Shown here piece by piece: positions 36,201 to 45,943 of a stretch of 64,000 nucleotides of DNA (its first letter is position 1; every line of letters begins with the position of its first letter). The notes beneath the pieces were generated by a model. The model was not told the DNA's origin and did no database searches. It saw only the letters and a program-made list of their open reading frames with translations. This DNA comes from Nematostella vectensis (taxonomy: Eukaryota > Cnidaria > Anthozoa > Actiniaria > Edwardsiidae): contig NC_064047.1 in assembly GCF_932526225.1 (NCBI RefSeq), forward strand, positions 1,488,001 through 1,552,000, in the 5' to 3' direction. The position numbers and the translations under genes were made by a program.

Positions 36201-37331
36201 TTCTTGTGGCTGAAATGATTCTTACTTTATCTTTTTAGGAGAAGGGGGCCCCTTCTCCCATATGGGTGACTAACGATAACCTAATGATAATTGATAAGCC
36301 TGCAGCTACCTAACGACGCACATTTGCTTTATCTTTTAAGATTTTTTGGTTAAAGGCGGGTATTCGTACCACGGCACCTGGGGAGAAGGGGGACATAAAA
36401 GGGGGATAATGGTTGTGAAACGGGTAGAGGTAGGTGGCAGGGGTGAGGGCGAAAGGGTCATTGTGGGGGTAATGCTATGTTGAGTGATGTTGGACTATAA
36501 GGAGTGTACGGGATAGTGATGCATGTGTTCTTACCATGGCGTATAGGGTGAATGGGAGGATTAAGGAGGAGGTAGTGGGTAGGGAGGTATACAATGGAAG
36601 ACAAAAAGGCTGATAAGGGGTAAGGTGTACACTCTGGTGGAGAAAGGAGTGACTTAAAATATAATGAAAACAACAAAAGTTTATAAACATGCACATAAAT
36701 GTATGATAAATAACGGTTAGAATATTTCATAGAGCTCTTTGAAAGTTTAAGCAGCCTTACATGTGTTCTAGTACAAGGTTTATCATCAGGAGGTAAGACC
36801 AAGTACTAGTCAAATGCGGCGGGGAGAATGGAAACTGGGAGCCGAGGCATGCTAGGGGGAGGAGGAAAGATGGAGGTAAGGAAAAAGTTCGCATTTTGAG
36901 ACATGTTTCAAAGTGAATGAGGGGAAACCTGAGGCCAATTAGTGACATGGGGCTTGATTTAAATTTTCAGGAGATTCTTTCATTTCCCCATTGGTCCCTT
37001 AGCCACAGCCTGTTTATGAACCTTCAGCCACCTGTTGTAAAAAGGTGGAATCTCCCCCTTGTGGCTATCCCTTTAGCCACTCCATGATAATATACCCTTC
37101 AATTACCTGAAGCCAATGTGAATCCTGCCATCGTACAACTGCATTCTCCGGTGGATGGATCACAAGAGGCTCCTGAACCCATACAGCCATTATTATGGAT
37201 CCCACATGAGCGGGTATCACTAAAAGAATAAGGGCAAGTTCCTCCCCAGGATTCATAAACTATCTTGATGCGGCTACGTGTTTGGCTCCCAACACTGCAT
37301 ATGCTAGAACACTGGCTCCATGAGCTCCAAT
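15001..37331 (-). CDS. Large TSP1/EGF/cadherin-repeat transmembrane receptor-like protein (19 exons, 5' end not found)
   Basis: Probable adhesion or receptor protein. Exons from 5' to 3': 37107-37331, 34413-35902, 33949-34189, 31266-31562, 30871-31176, 29089-29412, 28515-28729, 28082-28226, 26323-26492, 25668-25800, 24627-24820, 24022-24229, 22449-22615, 21769-21917, 20353-20474, 20023-20216, 19685-19867, 16516-16701, 15001-15762. All junctions are GT-AG and phase-compatible, giving about 1,902 residues and a TGA stop. Order: TSP1 ([13 protein letters not shown]), EGF-like, calcium-binding EGF (DINECAPN), Cys-rich segment, about ten cadherin-like repeats with linkers such as NVNDPP, DVNEAP, DQNDPP and VINDAPE, two EGFs, a 100-residue juxtamembrane part, one TM helix, and a cytoplasmic tail of about 330 residues. 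The first visible exon starts in phase 1, so at least one upstream exon with the signal peptide is missing. I recognise the domains but no named orthologue. Confidence 0.9.
15985..16510. repeat. 28-bp minisatellite (about 17 copies) carrying the donor of exon 16516-16701
   Basis: The unit on the plus strand is tatatcattgtatttctggt plus ctcaccca. On the minus strand each unit reads ATGATATATGG then GTGAGACCAGAAATACA. This matches the end of the cadherin-gene exon (ATGATATAAGG) plus its donor (GTAAGACCAGAAGCACA). The array begins immediately downstream of the true donor at 16515. Copies nearest the exon are the most divergent. Confidence 0.95.
16990..17075. repeat. Poly-C-bearing dispersed repeat fragment
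   Basis: A block with ggggtggggcccagacccct and a following run of about 18 C resembles the other poly-C/G elements of the window. It lies in a cadherin-gene intron. Open frames here are artefacts of the homopolymer. Confidence 0.45.
17600..17830. repeat. Dispersed repeat family A copy (longest)
   Basis: Contains gcaaagtaccaagtgtgaga, gcatccatttccatcggctg, aatttggtaaataaggcata and gttgtggctggcatgggct. It defines about 230 bases of a family found five times in the window. It lies in the intron between cadherin-gene exons 19685 and 16701. Confidence 0.7.
17906..18058. mobile_element. MITE (family B), 153 bp with 21-bp terminal inverted repeats
   Basis: The left end accagtaaaaccgtgaatacc... is the reverse complement, with about two mismatches, of the right end ...ggtgttcacggttttactggt. 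The interior is AT-rich and non-coding, with gaccaatcattcgcgagata shared with 7788-7963. No clear target-site duplication was seen. Confidence 0.8.
18395..18575. repeat. Degenerate 25-35-bp repeat with recurrent CACGTG
   Basis: Blocks of the type tttacacgtgatagttaga recur about seven times with variable spacing. Five or more retain cacgtg, the core of an E-box, plus gttag or similar. It is in a cadherin-gene intron. It may be a decayed tandem repeat; regulatory function is unproven. Confidence 0.6.
18727..19108. mobile_element. Short inverted-terminus element with GTCTCG-rich interior
   Basis: The left end taggggtagcaatgggtacc and the right end ...ttacccatcgctatccctct are inverted copies (gggtagcRatgggta). 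The interior is a degenerate run of short blocks around gtctcg or agtctcg. Termini of this type are common in hAT-like non-autonomous elements, but no 8-bp target duplication is obvious. Confidence 0.5.
19685..20474 (-). CDS. Cadherin-like gene: juxtamembrane exons with furin-type site, and transmembrane exon
   Basis: Three exons (20353-20474, 20023-20216, 19685-19867). The first ends in the helix-like stretch [15 protein letters not shown]. The second begins [18 protein letters not shown] fits the R-X-K/R-R furin consensus, about 110 residues before the membrane. The third carries [19 protein letters not shown], a single transmembrane helix, followed by the stop-transfer RRKYK. The size and position of the cleavable region resemble SEA/GAIN-type autoproteolytic or furin-cut stalks, but no family signature was recognised. 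The donor of the TM exon (AAG, then GTTTGT) is weak. Confidence 0.85.
20535..20645. repeat. Dispersed poly-C/G-type repeat (family C)
   Basis: Starts gcagggccgtagagacgggg and continues gcactgggggcacgtgcccc and aggaaatgaccatcaggggc. The same order of blocks is seen at 9196-9310 and at 48360-48430. It lies in a cadherin-gene intron. Confidence 0.65.
22828..23706. mobile_element. Non-autonomous inverted-repeat element flanked by TTAA, about 875 bp
   Basis: Arms of about 140 bp (22832 to about 22972, and about 23572 to 23702) are inverted copies with few mismatches. They share tttcccgaatgcccaaccat and tatcttctgctacaggga. Both ends abut TTAA (22828-22831 and 23703-23706), the target-site duplication of piggyBac-type transposons. 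The interior is AT-rich without a transposase frame. It sits in the cadherin-gene intron between exons 24022 and 22615. Confidence 0.8.
24311..24470. repeat. 80-bp tandem duplication
   Basis: atccctcgtcttctccgata starts at 24311 and again at 24391. The two copies run through cttagggaattgacggcgac and differ at a few bases. Intron of the cadherin-like gene. Confidence 0.9.
25820..25950. repeat. 65-bp tandem duplication beside cadherin-gene exon 25668-25800
   Basis: tctattaaagcgaccacttt starts at about 25821 and again at about 25886. It lies just upstream (on the gene strand) of the exon acceptor and contains no exon sequence. Confidence 0.85.
27448..27674. repeat. (ATAATG)n microsatellite
   Basis: About 37 uninterrupted copies of the hexamer in a cadherin-gene intron. 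Long Ile-Met, His-Tyr and Ser-Leu open frames here are periodicity artefacts. Confidence 0.98.
29745..29935. repeat. Dispersed repeat family A copy, inverted
   Basis: The reverse complement of the family seen at 17600-17830. It contains aatcagctgatggaaatcga and tttggtactttgctaggatg. It lies in an intron of the cadherin-like gene. Confidence 0.65.
30126..30540. repeat. (GATGGT)n / (GAT)n microsatellite
   Basis: A mixed gat and ggtgat repeat of about 415 bases in an intron between cadherin-repeat exons. Asp/Gly- and Met/Val-only frames across it are artefacts. Confidence 0.98.
30620..30830. repeat. Poly-G/poly-C dispersed repeat pair
   Basis: agccccgtagccaaggagcg followed by about 21 G, then about 10 C and tggctacgagcg. 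The two ends are inverted relatives, cgtagcca and tggctacg. This is probably one short interspersed element of about 190 bp. Confidence 0.5.
31667..31797. repeat. Dispersed G-rich repeat ending tagctacgccactgg
   Basis: Begins ggggcattgccaggattttt and ends cccctagctacgccactgga, immediately before the 63-bp array. Similar ends close other poly-C/G elements of the window. Confidence 0.5.
31793..33640. repeat. 63-bp minisatellite, about 29 copies
   Basis: The unit contains cgttacacactcatcgatgt and gtgagttgaagtggtagtgc, then gtgacatatgtatcatgtaa. It fills much of the intron between cadherin-gene exons 33949-34189 and 31266-31562. Because 63 is divisible by three, the minus strand carries a 628-codon open frame of 21-residue repeats ([13 protein letters not shown]...). 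The flanking exons join in phase without it, so I treat the frame as non-coding. Confidence 0.96.
33760..33896. mobile_element. Foldback MITE, 137 bp
   Basis: The ends tcaccttccca and tgggaaggtga are exact inverted repeats. Just inside, or overlapping, cccacaactctttgc and gcaaagagttgtggg are again inverted. There is no coding capacity. It lies in a cadherin-gene intron. Confidence 0.8.
34413..35902 (-). CDS. Cadherin-like gene: large exon with EGF, Cys-rich segment and first cadherin repeats
   Basis: A single 1,490-base exon of 496 codons. It opens with a calcium-binding EGF (DINECAPN...[14 protein letters not shown]). A Cys-rich region with CPSDTYQ and CPSGTSY follows. Then come cadherin-like repeats with [10 protein letters not shown] and [13 protein letters not shown] starts, and RATDDGSPQ and [12 protein letters not shown] ends. 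Linkers are VNDPP, NVNDPP, NKDEPP and NVNEVP. Calcium-ligand residues are only partly conserved compared with classical cadherins. All other repeat-encoding exons are small and mostly bounded in phase 1, typical of shuffled domains. Confidence 0.9.
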
Positions 37332-40300
37332 CTGGAATCAAATGGTATTCAAATTAAAATTTATCAATTACTATCCACACATATACGCAACTCTATCCTT
37401 GTCTAACCACACCCCTCTCTCTCCTCATCTAATTTTCAGTTAAGGCTGGGACTTTCTTTTTTTTAAGTATTTTAAGGCTGAAAATATTAAAGGGTGTTTT
37501 TAACATTCAGTTTAAATAAAATTTAATAACTAATGAATAGAAAATAAATAATCTAATGATTAATAACAATATTTTAGGTTGTCATTATTTCTTATATCAC
37601 TACTGATCATCAATTGATAATAACTTAAGTATATTTCTGGAATTCAAATATAAATAGTTTTGTGAAAAGCATTATGTTGTGACCTTATCGTGGTTCTACT
37701 ATCAGAAAGCCATGAGTGAAGACGGTACGTGTTTATTGTAGATCTGTGTGATTCAACTCTTTCCTAATCATACATGTGCTATATGCTAATTACAATATTT
37801 GTGATCATGTGATTAATATGACGTAATCATTAAGATATTAGATTACTACACATTACACTGTCAATTCATTATTCTCTGAAGCTATTAATATAAAAACAGT
37901 GGAACCTGACTGGCCTCAGGGTAAGAAAATTGTATTTAATTAGTGTAAAATAGAGGGAAAAATATCATACACACATGGAATCATTCAACTTCCCACCCCC
38001 CCCCCCCCCCATCAAAAGTCCAATGGACCGTCCCTAAACTGCTCCAGATATCGTCAATGCATTTATTATTTTGCTGAGGCAATCGCTTTCCCTTTTCCAT
38101 ATCATGGCAGATAACATGTCACATTTGAAACGATTAACTTGAACAAAAGCTTAACTCACTGCTGCATGATATTGATTTATTGACCCCCTTGACTAGCCAC
38201 CTACGTAGCTATACGTAAAACAAATATTTACATCCTGTTCTGGTGAATTATAATGTCAGCAAAATATCCCTCTCGAGTTTCTATAAGCTAATAAAGGGGC
38301 AGGATGAAGTGGTGTAAAGAAAGTGTCATAGAATACTATTCAAATCTTGTGTGCCTTTGATTTTCAAGCAAGGATCCTAAGCTAGCTTCGAGACAGAAAT
38401 AAAGTGAAAATACCATACATTTTTGTACTTTTTCGTCACGTAACTCTAAAACTTTCTTGAAGCTATACCGGGCTTGTTATAAACACATATACAAAAGTTG
38501 GGTTTTCTGTAATAGGCCTAATATGTGTGGAAAATCACTGTACTAAACTAGATCGATGATGATAAACAAAACCCCCGAACAATTTTCAACATTCCTAAAC
38601 AAAGACAAATTCGATCACAAACCAGCCAGAAACAATTCAGCGGCAACGGGATGGTTTATAAAAGCCTGTAAGAACAGTTTTGGATATTTTAAAAGATCAA
38701 GGTGGAAAGTTCACGTTTTGACTTATATGCTGAACGAGAACGAATAAAGTTTTGACCTAAGTGTACCTGATAGTACGCAGTTTACTGGAGGAGGCAAAGA
38801 ACGTCTTCGCCTACTTCCTAGCCAAGCTTCCCCGCATCCACAACACAAGCAAATACATAAAAGAATCAGAAGAGTTTTCGCTTGCATCTCCAAGGCCGGG
38901 TAAATGGCCTACAGTAGGCTATCGTGAGACTAAATTTCTCACTACGTCAAGGGCTATTTATTTACTCCATGCTTGAATGAAGTTGGCGCTTTAGGGGCGA
39001 ATACTACATCACAATTATACTTCGTGGTAAGAAACCAAAATATCCTCATCGCATTAAAAATCTATTTTCCATCACGCAAAGCTTACATGAAGTATTAGGC
39101 TGTATTCCAGCTGTATTACCATAGCGACGTCTTGTCACGCCACTTATCGTATGACTTCCTGTAATTTTGTTTATGTAAAAAGATATTTGCAGTCGAATTG
39201 TCCCAAAGGCAAAATGTTTATCCACAGAGACAAGACTCATGCGTATAAAGTTTACAAACAGTCACAACAGACACAACAAACATAGTACGAATTACAAAAC
39301 ATACAAACTTAACTCACTGCACTAATGCATTATATTCTAAATATAATGGGTTTTGAGAAAATTGTTAGTTTTTTTCCCGGTCGCTGTTTTGCTACAAATC
39401 CTGTTCCCAATGAATCACAATCGAATTCAATCATATGATTAGCTTGCGTCGCAGCGCTAAGGGGAGGGGGGAGGGGTCCTTGGCCTCTCGCCGACCTGTA
39501 CAGGACCCGAAATGATCCCAGGACCCGAAACGATCCCAGGACCCGAAATGATCCCCAAAAGTAACCCAACTGATCCCGGGACCCGAAACGATACCGAGGA
39601 GTCCCCGAATTCAACCCCACGGAATTGCGGTAATGGACAAAGGGAAAGCAGAAGAAAGCACTTCCAATTCTTAAAGCATAATTAAGGGTTGACAGCGAAT
39701 CTATTTCTAAATAACATGACTTCAAATACTTAAATTCCAATACAATACTTCTATTTATTACATTGCCCCGGCGATAAACCCATAAACAGAGTCCAAAACA
39801 AATACACAACTTTTAATTGCTACTGAAAGGAGTACAACATAAACATAGCACAGCCAAAGCACAGCCTTGCTCAGAACAACCAAACTTTTGACCTTCGAAA
39901 CATTTGCAGTTCCAACACATGACTCTGACACTATAAATCTCGTTTCCGTTAAACATCACCCTAAAAATCTATATTCATTTGACAACCAAACGTGTTTTTC
40001 ACCACGAAATCCATGTTCACACGAGCGAATATTTACCGGCAGCCGGTTTGGCCGAGAAGATGGAATGACAAAAGCACACTGAGTAATGCACTCGAACAAC
40101 CCTTTTACTACCGTTGCAAAATATTAAGAGATGTGGCTTTTGTTGAAAGCAATATGTGAGTTTTGAATTTCCTTATGTAGTAGTGCGTACACCACTGCAT
40201 GATTTCTCTCTATCTCTCTTTATGATAGGTCTTTCATTCACCGAACACAAACAAATATTTTACTACGGGAAAGCAGAGGCATGTCTAATCTTTGGAGACA

Positions 40301-40663
40301 TTCGTTTATGGCTTGTTATGTATGAACTATTTATACACGCCTGGTTCTTCAAATAACCATCACGGGAATTTTTATTTGACCCCAATTGCTGACTCAACCA
40401 AGCTGTCGAAAGCTGTATTTCCCGCGCAGTCGTATATAAAAATCTTAATACTATGGTTTTAGTTAATTCAAATTTCTGGATAGTGACAAAAATGACGCTA
40501 AAATGTTTCGTATGTTTTTAAAACTGAAAGCCAATCCTTCCACATTCCTTTTGTTTGTCCATTACTGCAATTCCTTGGGGTTCAGTGAGGGGAGTGGAGA
40601 TAGTATTGTTGTTCTTGAGATTCGCGCCACTTTCAAATTTGCTGTCAAAAAACCTCTCTTCAG
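37332..40663. other. Stretch without recognised gene upstream of the cadherin-like gene
   Basis: The missing 5' exon(s) and promoter of the minus-strand cadherin-like gene are expected here or further right, but I could not identify a signal-peptide exon. Notable content is a run of C at about 37986-38010 and a short repeat of aggacccgaaacgatccc units at 39500-39600. The rest is AT-rich with short unsupported frames. Confidence 0.5.
39495..39605. repeat. Short tandem repeat aggacccgaaatgatccc, 4-5 copies
   Basis: Degenerate copies of ggacccgaaaYgatccc spaced about 20 bases apart. A related gatccctgggtccctgggat string occurs at about 41870. Confidence 0.75.
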
Positions 40664-43011
40664 TATAAACCAAAGAAATCGGATAGATTGATACGGGGAT
40701 TGAAAAATCTAGGCAACACTTGTTACATTAACAGTGTTGTCCAGTTCCTGGTTTCTTCGAAAAGTTTTATAAATGATATAACAGCAAGACACCAAATGTG
40801 CAAAGGTAAGATAATCACCATAGTATAAGCTTATAGTACTAGCGCGATTGCCTGGAAAGAAAAAGTAAACATGTTTATCTATGAGACCACTGATCAGAGC
40901 AAAGGTTCTTTGAATGTTCAAATCAATATCAACAGTTTTTCGATGCGATCTACAAAGTCTGTAAGTTTTGCTCGTAGTCGCTTTACTCGTCCAGTCTCCG
41001 ATCCGATCAACCTTAAGTTATAATTCATCTCAAGTACTTTGAAAGAATTGTGAAAGAATTTCTTTGTTTTTACCTTTCCCTTTAATAAAAACCATAAAAC
41101 ACATCGCCATATACATCAAATTTCAACTGTCGGGAAATGCGTCTGGAGCAATGACAATGTTCTGCCCGGGGATTAAATTGTTTATTTTATCATTAGTGTT
41201 TGTACATGTCCAGTGTGGCAACGGTCGATAGCACGCCAAACTTCTGTACCATGAAGTGCTATGAACTAGCGCGCGGAAGTGGGGATCTATTCCCATCTGT
41301 AAATTTTTTTTTTCTTTCTATTTTAGCAAATATTTTTTTCACCTTTTTTATACTATAGCTAAAATGTGTATTACATCCCAATTAAGCTCGAAATAGGCCA
41401 ACAAGTGGAGAAGAAAGTCAATTACATTGCAAAAGTGAAACATCAAATAATCAAGACAATCAACCTACAATAATGTCAACTAAACCTTTTTTTATACGGT
41501 AGTGCCAAGATGCCTTCTCTGTGAAGTTAAGAATGTCTTGCGTGAGATCCATGCACCATCTCATGTGCCGTATTCACCAAGGTGTTTGGTTGAAACTATA
41601 CCATGTTAGAGTGTTTTATTTTTGTTGATATTATCATGTGCACTTTTTGTTTCCTTTTCTGTTATTCCGGTAGTTTTCTACCCAAATCTCATTCCCTCTT
41701 CCCCCACATCTTGGTAACTAAAACTCTCTCTTGGAAATAACCCGAATACTAGTCAATCCGGCCTTTTGAATTCATTTCATGGTTTTTTGCACCTAAGCCC
41801 TATTTTTTGGGGGGAGGGGGGGTGGGTTCATTGAAAGTTTTCGAAAAAAACAAAAAAGCCAAAATAATGATCCCTGGGTCCCTGGGATCACAATTACTGT
41901 CAATCACTGACATGTGCATTAATTTGTCTTAAGCTCCCTGCCCCCCCCCCCCCCCTCCCTTCCCCACCACCACCTTTCTCTTTCTTTTCTCCCCATATAC
42001 ACGGGTTTGGAAACCACCTTGTCATGCTTGTAAAATAACAGAACTCCTACAGTTGAATGATCCGAATTGTCTGTCTTTATAGAGTCATCAACAGTGAATA
42101 TATGCAATAGACTAGAAAAAATAAAGTCATTATATAGTCTCAATTAAGCTTGTGTTGTGCAGCACCTGATTATAACTAAACAATTTTGAAATTTGATATC
42201 CATTGGTATAGCTCTTGGTCGTCAATTCACAATCTTAAGACAAGAGGATGCTCATGAGCTTCTTATTGCCCTCCTATGTGGAATGGAAGCGTTCGCAACA
42301 ACAAACATGACAAAGTACGTATTATCGGCATAACACCGCAACGCAAACCAACCCCCTACCCTCTACTAACATATATTCAGCATCAGTATTTGCGATAACA
42401 GACAATCTGTAAGGAATTGACTAGATTTGGACTAAACTTGGCCGTTAAGTAAATGCGGAAATAATCTAGAGGACATGGGGTCCAGTGTTGGCGTGTTATA
42501 CCAAGGGTTATAACGATGAGAGCTCATCTGTAGGGTCTAGGTAAAAAACGGATTTTTAGTCATATTTTCATTAGAAGCCTTTTTTAGATACGCGTTTTGC
42601 AACTAAAAAATTCGTAAAGAGCAACCCACTTTGTGTCTTAGATTTCATTCTTCCCGAATCAGCGTCCTTGATGGCCCATGGCCCCATGCGTCCTTGAGGA
42701 CGTGGCCCCATGCGTCCTTGATGGCCCATGCCCCATGCGTCCTTGATGGCCCATGGCCCCATGCGTCCTTGATGGCCCATGGTCCCATGCGTCCTTGATG
42801 GCCCATGGCCCCATGCGTCCTTGATGGCCCATGAGTCCTTGATGGCCCATGACCCCATGAGTCCTTGAGGGCATGGCTCCAGCCCCAGGATAGAGATATT
42901 TGCCGCTTTACGGCTTCACGTTCCCCCCGGCTTCACGTTTGCTCCTCGTGTGGAAACAGCTCCAGCAGGCAGGAGGATTTCTATGATCTCAGTATTTCTA
43001 TAACTGAAAAG
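40664..43011 (+). pseudogene. Ubiquitin-specific protease (C19/USP family) gene fragment
   Basis: USPs remove ubiquitin from proteins. Exon-like segments: 40664-40805 encodes GLKNLGNTCYINSVVQFL, the Cys box with catalytic Cys and oxyanion Asn intact. 41503-41581 encodes CLLCEVKNVLREIHAP, which matches the segment after the Cys box in USP36/42-like enzymes. About 42213-42312 encodes QFTILRQEDAHELLIALL, the QEDAHEF motif. 42889-43011 encodes CSSCGNSSSRQEDFYDLSI, the zinc-finger/finger subdomain. Acceptors and donors are mostly plausible. However, the junction between 41581 and 42213 is out of phase, and a stop lies three codons before the family-like sequence NLISIGIALG. No His box follows; instead come a minisatellite and a MULE. 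It is either a truncated pseudogene or a gene with exons I could not see. Confidence 0.6.
42662..42880. repeat. 24-26-bp GC-rich minisatellite just upstream of a USP exon
   Basis: About eight copies of a unit like gtccttgatggcccatggcc followed by ccatgc. It runs up to the acceptor (ccagccccag) of the USP-like segment at 42889. Open frames rich in Gly, His and Met on the minus strand are artefacts. Confidence 0.95.
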
Positions 43012-43121
43012 GTACTCCTTTTTATTAACTATAGGTGCTATGTAATGTTATCATGGACCAACACCAAATACATCAGAAGTATAAAAAAATGGGGTTTCAC
43101 AGGAAAAAAAGGTTGGGGAAG

Positions 43122-43645
43122 AGGACTAGTTTCCCGCGACAGGTCTGGTCACTCCAGGCGAAAGATACTACAGAGGGGCAGGCACGTTTCCCGCGACAGG
43201 TCTGGTCACGCCAGGCGAAAGATACTAGCGAAGGGCAGGTACGTTTCCCGCGACAGGTCTGGTCACGCCAGGCGAAAGATACTACCGAGGGGCAGGCACG
43301 TTTCCCGCGACAGGTCTGGTCACGCCAGGCGAAAGATACTACCGAGGGGCAGGCACGTTTCCCGCGACAGGTCTGGTCACGCCAGGCGAAAGATACTAGC
43401 GAAGGGCAGGTAAGTTTCCCGCGACAGGTCTGGTCACGCCAGGCGAAAGATACTAGCGAAGGGCAGGTACGTTTCCCGCGACAGGTCTGGTCACGCCAGG
43501 CGAAAGATACTACCGAGGGGCAGGTACGTTTCCCGCGACAGGTCTGGTCACGCCAGGCGAAAGATACTACCGAGGGCCAGGTACGTTTCCCGCGACAGGT
43601 CTGGTCACGCCAGGCGAAAGATACTACCGAGGGGCAGGCACCCGT
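43122..43645. repeat. 58-bp minisatellite, about 9 copies
   Basis: The unit contains gtttcccgcgacaggtctgg and tcacgccaggcgaaagatac, then taccgaggggcaggtac. Several copies contain ggggcaggtacgt, which resembles a splice donor, but no adjacent real exon was identified. Three overlapping open frames exist on both strands because of the low stop density of the unit; none is supported as coding. Confidence 0.95.
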
Positions 43646-43889
43646 TCCTATCCTAACAGTATTTCTTTCTTTCAATTGTCTGGCCATATTGTATCACCAG
43701 TAATATAACAAGTTCCTAACAGAGGTGTTGCGTAATTTGTTTGCAAATTATAACAGTGTTTTGGATTTATTGTACTGGCTGAATTACAATTGATGCCTTA
43801 ATATAGAGCCATGAAATTTTAGAATGTCTTTATCTAAGAAAAATAGAAAACAGTCATACAAACTTAATGCTTAATGAACACTTTTATTC

Positions 43890-45943
43890 AGTTACACTGC
43901 AGAGCTTCCTCGGCCCACAGCCAGCACCCCAGCAGCTGGTGCTACTTCAACCAGCACTCACCAACCTGTCAACCTCTAACCGGCAGCAGGTGCTAGTCAA
44001 GCTGCCATGGGAAAGCACTAACCAGCTAGTTGTCAACCTACCTTGCCATCAGCACCTGTTGATCGACCACAAGTCACTCCACCACAAGAAAACCCCCTAT
44101 CATCACCAGGTACCATGTGTCGACCAACCTCCTCGCCATCAGCACCAGTTGTCCTGCAACAAGTCACTTTCAAGTCAACAAGTCACAACTTAAACTGCCA
44201 TCAGCATCAGGCAGTCGCAATCACCCTACAACCCCGCAATCTGCACCTGCTGACATGCAACAAGTCACACCACCAAAGGTTAATCCCATCACCATCTCCA
44301 ACCCATCATCAACTCTCTATGACTGCACATACTGTGGGGATAAGTTCACACTCAAGTCAAATTTGCAAAGGCACTATAAAAGGAGACATGGTGTTACTGA
44401 CAGTAATGGAATATCCAGGTGCCAATCATGCAATTTTAGGTGCCACAGAGTGGTAGATCTGATTGTGCACTTGAAAGCAACTATAAACTACAGGGGCAGA
44501 TAGCAGAGGAAGGGTATGACCTACAGAAATCCGATTTTTTTTATTGTTTTGCAAAGTCAAATTCAAAAAATGAGCTGACAAGATTTGGCCGCAAAGGCAT
44601 TTGCTGCGATTCAACTCATGGCACAAATGCATATGACTTTACACTAACAACAATATTAGTCATGGATGAGTTTGATCAAGGTTTTCCTGTGGGATGGTGT
44701 TTGTCAAGTCATGAGGACTTCACAGTTCTACAATGCTTGGATAGCCATAATGGGAGGCATCCGCCCTGCTAAGCTTATATGCACCTGGCACACTGACAAA
44801 GCTTGGCAATTAGAACTCAGAAGAAAGATAGGTAGTAAGCAGGTTCAAGAGGAGGTGTACAAAATGATAAGGACTGCCCTCCAAGAAACTAACAAAGATA
44901 TTTTTTAGAAACTGCTTCTAGCTCTTAACTACCTGGGCTCAAAAACAAAAGAATTCTATGAATACTTTAGAAAAGCCTGGGTGCCAAAGAAAAAGGAATG
45001 GGCATACTGTTATAGAAAAGGAATGGGGATAAATACAAACATGTATGTGGAAGCCTTCCACAGAGTGTTCAAAAGAGTGTATCTCAAAGGGAAAGTGAAC
45101 AAACGAGTAGATACATGTTTGCTAAATCTCATGCAGTATGTGTGGGACAAGGCCTTCAACAGGATGAAAGAAATGACAAAAGGAAAATTAAGCTATTGCA
45201 TATTTAAACAACATTTCTAAGAGACACAAACAAAGTTTGCTTATGTCCCTACAAAATGCTGTCAATGTAGGAGAGGAGTATGGTCTGTTTCATCAGATAA
45301 CAACAAACATGTATACAGAGTAGTTTTACATGCAAATTGTTGCCCGGAAGATACTAAATGCAAGGTGAGATGTGAAGAATGCAATATTTGTATTCACCAG
45401 TCTCAATGCACCTGTCCAGACTCCCTCATAACAACAACAATATGCAAGCATATCCACCTGGCAAAGAGACTGGCCGAACAAAAAGAGAATGAGCATAAAA
45501 AAAAAGGAAAGTCAATTAGAAACAAATTTAGACCAAGAAATAGAATTCCTGGCCAAATGCGTAGAGTCCAAAAAACCTGATGTGGATTCAGCCAAAGAAA
45601 GAATAAAGGAAAGACTCCTCCAGTTATAAGAGAAAGTTGATTGCTGTCACTCAGCAGAAAACAGCTAGAAGATGACTTGACAAAAACACAAAATCTGCTT
45701 ACAGCCTTAATAAAAAAAGAGACTGATACAATCCCTCTGGCAATAACAAAACTGCTCCAGCAAACAAGAAAATGGAGACGCAGAGGTTCTACTCAACAAA
45801 AAAGAAAACTAAAAAAAAGACTACATGTATTGTCAAAGCCCACTAGGGAAGAACAAGATCAAATCCTCGCAAGCTTAACCGACCCTGTCTCTCAGATAGG
45901 TAAGGAAGTAATAATGTGTCTGAGATTTTTCAACCCTAGATAG
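43890..45943 (+). pseudogene. Decayed Mutator-like (MULE) DDE transposase with C2H2 and SWIM fingers
   Basis: Transposase of the MULE superfamily, which cuts and pastes its own element. In order: a Pro/Gln/Leu-rich N-terminal part; a C2H2 finger CTYCGDKFTLKSNLQRHYKR and a partial second one, CQSCNF (44320-44480); the DDE core with CCDSTHGTNAYDF (44608-44640), CTWHTDKAWQLEL (about 44779) and YVEAFHRVFKRVY (about 45048); and a SWIM finger CTCPDSLITTTICKHIH (about 45408). A frame change between the fingers and the core, another near 44700, and stops near 44906, 45218 and 45578 show it is dead. Terminal inverted repeats were not found. It may have interrupted the USP-like gene upstream (inference). 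Confidence 0.85.

Noticed and set aside
38556-38976. Two short plus-strand frames (63 and 71 codons)
   Set aside because: No homology that I recognise and no neighbouring exon-like signals; consistent with chance.
43035-43703. Overlapping 182-222-codon frames on both strands
   Set aside because: All come from the 58-bp minisatellite read in successive frames. No homology or splice context supports coding.
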